Shown piece after piece: positions 57,071 through 64,000 of a stretch of DNA of 64,000 bases. Positions within the stretch are counted from its first letter, which is position 1; each line of letters starts with the position of its first letter. Made by a program: the position numbers and the translations under genes. Source of the DNA: Rhizomys pruinosus (lineage: Eukaryota > Chordata > Mammalia > Rodentia > Spalacidae); NCBI GenBank assembly GCA_009823505.1, contig VZQC01000392.1:6848744-6912743 (forward strand), read 5' to 3'. The notes below the pieces were generated by a model. That model did not search any database. It was not told the origin of the DNA and worked only from the letters and a program-made list of their open reading frames with translations.

Positions 57071-57486
57071 AAGAATTTAACCTGTAATATGGTTAGTTAG
57101 CTAAGTAAACATTTCACATTTTAGACTCATTCCTGCTTCTCCTATGAAAAATCATCACTAAAAATGATATGAAAGGTGGCGATTAAAACATAAATACCTC
57201 TGATTTTGTCTTAGAAAGAATAAGAGCCTTAGAGGATGTCTAAAAATATACTGTTCATAAGGAAATATTTTAAGATTAAATCCATGGTCTCTGCTTCAAT
57301 CAAAACAATGCAAATATTTTGCATACTTCAAGGTCGCTGTATAAAATGGGAATTATTAAAAGCATAGGTTCAGTGAATAGGCAGCTCTATGTATGAACTA
57401 CAGGAGATAAGTACTAGTGAGGTCTTGTTTATGCCAATCTCTATCTGTTCCATTTGTATAATTTTTATCACACACCTCCACCTAAG
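57071..57486. other. Unique noncoding DNA
   Basis: No feature recognised. Confidence 0.35.
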
Positions 57487-59225
57487 CATGTACATTTTTT
57501 GTTACTTTTTGTTGCTGTGATAAAATACCATAATCAAAAGCAAATTGGGGAAGAAATAATGCACTGAACCTTAAACTTTCAAGCAATAATCCATCCTTGA
57601 GGGAAGCAAAGGCAGGAACTGAAGGGACAAAATGGAATCAGGAGTTGAATCAAAGACTACATAGAAGCACTGCTTACTGACTTGCTCCTCTGGCCTGTGC
57701 TCAGCCTGCTTTAATTCTTCTTTTTTAATGTATATTGTTACTGAATTTTTAAGCATTTCTTATAATACATTTTAATCATATTTAGATTCTCTTCCCCCCA
57801 TCTGTCTCCTCATAGTCCACCCACATATTTTATTCATTCTGTCGTATATGCTAAGGGTTATTGAGTCAAGTTTGTGTCCTTGGATATGAGTTCATGCACT
57901 GGAGCCTGATCATCCTATTAACATCAATCACCTAAAGATCAACTCTCCCTCACCCAGCAGTGATCAACTGACAATACCCCGGCTAACGTTGGGGCCTCCT
58001 GCCAACTTCTCAGTTCTATGCTAGGATTTTTTTTTCTAATTCAGTTTGCTTGGGTCTTGTGCATGATGTCACCATTGTTGTAAGTTCATAGAAGCAAGTT
58101 CCCAGAATTCTGGGAGATGGTTTCCTTATGGTCATGCATCACCTTTGCCTCTTACAATTTTTTTGCTCCCTTTTCCAAATGGTACCTGAACCCATGATGG
58201 GTGAGGTTTAGTATAAGTGTATGATACAGGGATACAAGCTCTGCAGTTTCTTATTCTCTACAGTTTAGCCAGTTTGGGCCTTCTGTGATCATCACCTTTT
58301 GTTGCATGAGGACATTTCACTGTGGAAAGTTGACAAATGTATTAATATTCTCTCCCTCCACCCCAACCTGTATTCTGCTATGTTCTATGAGCTTTGGGTA
58401 TAGAGGTTTCATTGTAGATATGACACTTAGGGTTGGGCATCTCAGAGACAGTTATTCTCTGTGTGTGACCAGTTGTGGATCTCTGTAATAGTCTTCATCT
58501 ATTGCAAAAACCAGCTTTTTGATGAATATTGACTGGCATACAGTTGTTTGTAAATATAAGGATCCATATTTAGCATACAGTAAGAAATGATGTTCGTCTA
58601 CGGATTTGTCTGATGCAGGGTTTTCTCTAAGATCTATGACCTCTCTAGCCTTGTGTATTTGGCTGTTTACATTGCCACCCATGAATTCACTCCCTCTGAG
58701 CTGGCTTTAAATCCAATTAGATAGTTGTTGATTATCCCCCAAGAGAAAACTGCCATGACTGCACTGATGTAGTTTTCTTTGGCCATCATCATTGTAGTTA
58801 TTAGGCTTTAAAGCTTGGGTTGTGTGATTGACTGGTTTTTCTCCCTTAGCATCTTGCTTAATATCCTCTGAATCTATGAGAGCTAATATTCAGTGAGGAG
58901 GCATCCACGTGGGTTCCAGTGATTGCTCCAAGTCCTGTGTCCAAAGTCTGCTCCGTCTTGAGCAATAGGGTCTTAACTTAAAGTTCTTGGAGGTAAACAA
59001 GGAATGTGGCAATAGCCTATGTTATTCGGGTATCTTTTGGTCAATGCTATCCAGCAACTTTAAGATAGTTTTCTCCTATATGACACTGAAGGTTGGCCTT
59101 ACTCAGTAATCAAGAAAACGCCTCATAGATGTGCCCACTGGGCAGTCCTATAGAGAAGATTTCCCAATTGAGGTTCCCTTTTCCAAGGTGTGTTAAGTTG
59201 ACAACTGAAGTTACCAACACCCGTG
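57487..59225 (-). mobile_element. MaLR-type LTR, antisense, split by L1
   Basis: Left part 57487-57718 (TTGTTGCTGTGATAAAATAC, GGCAGGAACTGAAGGGAC). The right part, from about 59077, has AATCAAGAAAACGCCTC, CAATTGAGGTTCCCTTTTCC and GTTAAGTTGACAACTGAAG. An L1 3' end separates them. Confidence 0.68.
57720..59075 (-). mobile_element. L1 3' UTR (Lx-like) inserted in the LTR
   Basis: TTTTTTAATGTATATTG at left (3' end), CACTGGAGCCTGATCATCC, TTGCTTGGGTCTTGTGCATG and CTTATTCTCTACAGTTTAGC. The longest antisense Lx-like copy in the window. No clear target duplication. Confidence 0.7.
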
Positions 59226-59660
59226 GTAAGGAACAAATGACTTTTATCTACATCTAATACCTTATATTTGAATTACTTATGCTATAATTATACACAAGCT
59301 TACTATTTAATTTGAGGGAAATAAATATGGTTGAGGTTCTAATGTAATCCCTTTCCCCCTGTCTCATCTATCTCTGTGGATCATGTAAGAGTGAAGAAAT
59401 CTTCCTTATGACACATCATAATCTATAAGTTGCATATCACTAAGTGATTTTCATATAGGCTCAGCTATATGTTAGGTAAATAAAAATAATTTCTCTTATT
59501 CATACTCTGTACATTTTGGTACTTGTAAAATGGCTTAAATTATAATACTGTCCTGGGAAGTTTTAATATCAATTGCCACAGTGTTGATGATGGTAATGAG
59601 AACAGTGGTAAACAGGATTGATTTTACAACTTTTAGATGAATCAATTTAGGCCTTACAAT
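59226..59660. other. Unique noncoding DNA
   Basis: No feature recognised. Confidence 0.35.
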
Positions 59661-59927
59661 TACGTGATTCCTTTTTTTAAATTTTTTATTTTTGTATGTG
59701 TATGAATGTACTGTCTGCATGTAGGTTTGTGCACCCGTGTCGTGCAATGCTGCGGAGGTCAGAAGAGGGTGTCGGATTCCCCTGGAACTGGAGTTCTCCT
59801 GGAATTGGAGTTACAGATAGTTCTCAGCCGCCATGTGGGTGCTGAGGATCAAACCTGGGTCCTCTGCAAGAACAGTTGGTGTTCTTAACTGCTAGGCCAT
59901 CTCTCCAGCCCGTATGTGATTCTTTTT
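59661..59927 (-). mobile_element. B3-type SINE with target duplication
   Basis: Antisense SINE 59677-59912, flanked by TACGTGATTCCTTTTTT and TATGTGATTCTTTTT (two differences). Has the 17-bp duplication. Confidence 0.92.
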
Positions 59928-60396
59928 GACCATGGATGCACCACATCAAGTCTATTTAGTATGACACATTCTATGTACAGGAATCTGAATTGTAATCAGC
60001 ATCTTCTGGACATTCTATTCCAGCTTGTGAACATAACTTCCTGTTAATGGACATGAAGAGAAATGAAATGGGAGGAGGGGTTTACTGTTGCTAATCACAC
60101 CACAAAAGGTGGTGGCTTCCAACCATATAATTTACTACAACTGTATTGAAACATGTGGACAAGAGTGGCTTAAAAGCAACACCAAGAAACACTTAAAGGA
60201 GGTAAAATGTCACATCTTATGAATTAACTTCCCATTTCATTACCTGTGATACATAGACTTGCCTTCCCACCCCCACACTTCCACTACTTGATTACGTGTC
60301 TCTTGCTTCTAAGCATGGATCACTTTGACTTAAGACAAGTGAAAATGAAAAATATCCTTGATAACTCATACTTTTCTTTTTACCCATTTTACTTGT
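59928..60396. other. Unique noncoding DNA
   Basis: No feature recognised. Confidence 0.35.
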
Positions 60397-61290
60397 TGTA
60401 TTGGTCAGGATTCCCTAAAGAAACAGAATTGATAAATATATTTGAATTCAATATGCAGATTTAGTAGAGTGGCTTACAGGATAGAGTCTGAGTAGTCCTG
60501 TTTCTAGAATTCCTCCTGGGAGGTTCAAGCAACCCCCTCTTCCCTCACTCCCTAAGGACAAAGTGAGGTACAAATTCCCCAAATTGTGGTTTAGAAAATC
60601 CTACTTAGTATATTTGGGCTTGTGAACAGAACAGTGGGTAAGGGGTTACTTACAGAAGAGTGGGAGCCACCCCCACCTTCTAAGGCCCCACGAGTAAATC
60701 TATAAACAGACTTGGATACTGTGACTTCCCAGAAGCTGTACAAAATGATTAGAGAGAGAGGTACTTCATGGCATTCTCCATTTATATATCCTTAGCTCCT
60801 CCCCTCATATAGCCAAAGCTGAGTTGGGAGGGGTAGCTGACTCTCCAGGCTCCTCCTTTCTTGGGGAGTTTTGTGATGATCCAAGGAAAGTCAATGCAAC
60901 CAAACTTGGGAAGACGGCATGTATTCATAGCTTGCCAGTGTGGATTGTCAGGCAAAGGACAATTCTATGCAACAAGTCCAATAATGGTTGCTCACACTAT
61001 AGAGAATCCAGTAGTTGCTCAGTCAAGGCTGGAGGTCTAAGAGGTACCAGTCTGATACTGAAGGCTGAAGGATATCTGGAGGTCTGCTAGCCTTCAGTCT
61101 ATTTTGGAATCCAAAGTAATTAGTTCTATTCATGGGGGAATGCTACAGCAACAAGATGAACTCACCAGTGAGAGAGAAGGCTACCATCAGAAGGTAACAT
61201 CCACATTTAGTGTGGGTCTTCCAGGTTCAAATAATCCAATCAAGAACATCTCTCTCAATTTAGTTAATTGCAGAGCCAGCAAATTTTAAA
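60397..61290 (-). mobile_element. MLT1/MaLR-like element, antisense
   Basis: TGTATTGGTCAGGATTCCCT at left is the antisense LTR end. CCAGTAGTTGCTCAGTCAAG and CCAGTCTGATACTGAAGGC occur inside and recur in diverged form at 56150-56210. Right boundary uncertain. Confidence 0.5.
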
Positions 61291-61316
61291 ACCATGATTA
61301 CCCAGAACACATGTAT

Positions 61317-61317
61317 T

Positions 61318-61348
<31 letters not shown>

Positions 61349-61505
61349 ATTTGTTCACAGATGTCATGCTGTGTGAGTGAGGATATCAGAGGACAACTTG
61401 AGGCATTAGGCTCTCTTCTTCTACTGTGTAAATTTCAGAGCTCAGGTAGTCAAGCTTAGTAGTATGCATGCCTACCTGCTGAACCAATTCACCTGCCTCC
61501 AATTG
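61317..61505 (-). mobile_element. (GT)n microsatellite and old SINE
   Basis: GT repeats at 61317-61350, followed by GATATCAGAGGACAACTTGA and CCTACCTGCTGAACCAATTC, which fit an old rodent antisense SINE. Confidence 0.55.
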
Positions 61506-62179
61506 TGATGTTTTCAAGGATATAACATCAATTTAATTCTCATCTCACTGTACACATTCTTCCTAGAGCATTTCATCCCATTCTTCCTCCCAAGATTTTA
61601 ATTAGCATCTCTTCTCACCATTACAGATTTCCGACCAATCCTGTTCTCTTTCATATTCCAGACCTAATAATTCTAGAACATGGTCACTGTTATGTATTTT
61701 AAGCATAAAACACTAAGCTTGTGTATGAACTTGTGTATGTGCATGTGCTCACCCAAAGCAGAAAACACTTATTTGCCAACAGATCAGACAGATAAGAGCA
61801 CCATGGAATTCATTTGGCCATCTTGAGTCCTTACCTATGTTCTAAGGAGTCTCTGTCCCCATTGTCTCTGTAGTTTCTTGCATTTTCTCAACCACAGTCT
61901 CAGCTTCTTCTGTTAGGCTATTAACATTATTCTTGGGAGATATAACATTCTCTCTGGTCTTTCCTGCTCTAGTTTAATACCTGTGTCCACTCAGTACATC
62001 CAGCTTCAAGCTGCAGCCTAAAATGCTACTCAGATCAGATATTTCCCTTCTTCCAAAACCTAGCATAGTGCCACCTGTCAAGTGTCTTTGCGATCCAGGA
62101 GCCTCTATGTTATCTGACCACTAGCTATTTCCACAGCTGACCCCGATGGAATTCTGAGCTATGGTCATTCTTAACAATA
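61506..62179. other. Unique noncoding DNA
   Basis: Pyrimidine-rich, no feature recognised. Confidence 0.4.
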
Positions 62180-62780
62180 CCAGACTGCCTCAAGCCTTAA
62201 TGCCTTTGTACTTGGATCTTCTGCCTGAAATCTTCTCAGCCCACACATTTCACCCTCCCCTAAGCTGACATGACTAAGGATCAGAGGCCTTCAAGACTCA
62301 GCTTCTACGTCTTGCTGTGAGAACTTCCCTGGACACCCAGAGGCTAAGTTTGGTAGAGATTTACCTTCCTCTGTGATCTCATATTTCTTATGGCATAACT
62401 CTATCATTATAGTTACCACTTTGTATGAACATGTATGTGTGTTGGTCTCTTTCCTGTGGGAACCAAAAGCCAATTAAGTTAGAGACTATATGGTTTCTTG
62501 GACTCCCCTAGTTTCTAGAACAGTAACTCTTTCCCCTATGTTGCCTAGTGATCTTCCATAACAACTCAAACTCTGAAATGTCTTCCCATTCCAGCCTCCC
62601 AACAAAGGCCACTAAATTTGGCAAAGAACTTTTCTGTTCCTCTTCCATGTCAGCCTTTCCACTAAACACTGGACTCTGAAAAGAACTTAGTTATATTCAA
62701 AAGTGTTTCCACCCCAACCTTCTATACACAAACACAGATTAAGCACTCAGTAAACCTGCTGATTTTGTTTTCCTTTAGAG
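62180..62780 (+). mobile_element. L2 LINE 3' end
   Basis: The order TGCCTGAAATCTTCTCAGCC, CTTCAAGACTCAGCTTCTAC, GAGAACTTCCCTGGACACCC, TAGTTACCACTTTGTATGAA and later GCACTCAGTAAACCTGCTG follows the sense L2 3' end. Old and decayed. Confidence 0.65.
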
Positions 62781-63842
62781 ACTGTTATTTGCCTTTGATT
62801 TTTCTTCCATAAAAGTCACATTTCCATTTTAAAACTTGTTTTATAGTAAGAACATATAGTATGATATATATCCTTTCAAAATTCAAGAATACCATAGTGC
62901 ATTTCATTTTGAAAACCAGTCGTCATTATACCAACTTTTCTAGGCATTGTATAATTTTATAAGCTCTATGATCTTGCCTTCTAAATGTGGTTGTGTATTA
63001 GACACTTCTCTAGAACAGAACAAATAGTGTGTGATTCAGCAGCAATGTAGGGATGGGTGGAAGCACAAGGAATCCTTGGACTTGTGAAATGATAATTGAG
63101 GTCTCTCCCTTTCTATCCCTTCCAGTTTCATCAAAGCCTAGAACTGCTGTGAAGGTCCAAAACCTACATTCTCTCTAGGGCACGTAGAGTATTCTCTTCA
63201 AGGACTTAGGATTTCCCATTTTCTAGATACCAGATACTGGGTATGGAATGCCTCAACAGTTCCATCACTGTGAGCTGAAAATTGACTCAAGAAATTGCTT
63301 CAGGCTAGGCCTGTGTTCTCCCTCCTTGTTCCATCTACACATGGGTTTCCTCAACACTGGATACATTTTCCTTCTTATTTTCCTTGGGCCACCTTCAACC
63401 TGTTAACCTATCCTTCTATTGCCAGCCTTGTTTCCAGGTTTCTTGCTTTCCATTGAGTGTTGTAAGGTAGATATCCTAGGCCTTCAGGACTAGGAGATCC
63501 TGGCTAATTCCCAAGGGTTTAGACTCTGTCCTGATTAGGAGGGAAAACACTGATAACTGTATAAAATAATCACTGCTTGCCCCTCCCATAACCTCAGAAC
63601 CAACAATGATAGAAAATTGTTTTGTATACAATAGAACTAGATTCAGAGGCAACACCCCAGGCTTTCCTAGGGCTTTAGAAGGAGCTTACAATTCTAGTTT
63701 TCCCTCTTACAATGAAGTACTAATTTAGATCCTCATCATTCTTACCTGTATTTTTTTTGGAGATGGACAAGGGGTTTATGGTATATTTTGATTTAAATGG
63801 ATGAGTATAGAAATTTACTATAATTATAAAATATCTGTAATT
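62781..63842. other. Unique noncoding DNA
   Basis: No repeat or gene recognised. Confidence 0.4.
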
Positions 63843-63990
63843 CTTTGGTCTTTTTGAGACAGGGTCTCCCTGTAGCTCCAACTGGCATAGAGCTTGCTAT
63901 ATAGACAAGGTTGACCTTGAACTCACAGAGATCAACCTGCTCTGCCTCCCGAGTGCTTGGATTAAAAGTGTGTGCCTCCATGCCCTGCCA
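63843..63990 (-). mobile_element. B1 SINE
   Basis: TTGGTCTTTTTGAGACAGGG to TGTGTGCCTCCATGCCCTGC. Antisense, nearly full length. Confidence 0.9.
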
Positions 63991-64000
63991 TATCTATAAT

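Overview
This is a gene-free stretch of mammalian nuclear DNA, and its repeats point to a muroid (mouse-like) rodent. The diagnostic repeats are 7SL-derived B1 SINEs, tRNA-derived B2/B3-type SINEs, L1 3' ends of the rodent Lx kind, MaLR LTRs, gammaretrovirus-like LTRs and a background of old MIR and L2 copies. The B3-type SINE here ends in a 3' domain (a GCATTGCACGACAC motif, then a tail around CAGTACATTCATACACAT) unlike the Mus B2/B3 consensus as I remember it. A muroid outside Mus/Rattus is therefore likelier, but I cannot name the species. I found no exon, tRNA, rRNA or processed gene I could defend; every longer open frame lies in a repeat or in simple sequence.

Layout. 1-8.9 kb: sparse repeats, including a 5'-inverted SINE and an L1 3' UTR. 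8.9-12.5 kb: nested L1 3' ends, a fresh 134-bp tandem duplication, MIR copies and a B1. 12.5-21.5 kb: a large inverted repeat with a 1.6-kb loop. One arm abuts an N and reads like an error-rich copy of the other, so an assembly fault is likelier than a true palindrome. 21.5-30.5 kb: old L1, a complete MaLR element with 5-bp target duplication, a fused B3-B1 SINE, and a MaLR solo LTR. 32.5-36.5 kb: L1 3' UTR fragments and a wrecked minus-strand gammaretrovirus-like provirus with recognisable LTRs, proline-type primer site, polypurine tract and gag remnant. 40.1-42.3 kb: an L1 whose 5' part is inverted (twin priming), with target duplications. 42.3-52.8 kb: mostly unique, with scattered old repeats. 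52.8-60 kb: several young B3-type SINEs with intact target duplications, a 260-bp GATA array, and L1 inserted into a MaLR LTR. 60-64 kb: a MaLR-like LTR, an L2 3' end, unique DNA and a B1.

The window therefore carries no pathway. What it offers is retrotransposition history (two 5'-inverted insertions, a recurrent SINE fusion, datable nesting) and a probable assembly defect. Family names such as Lx, MaLR and B3 come from memory of consensus features, not from a database search.
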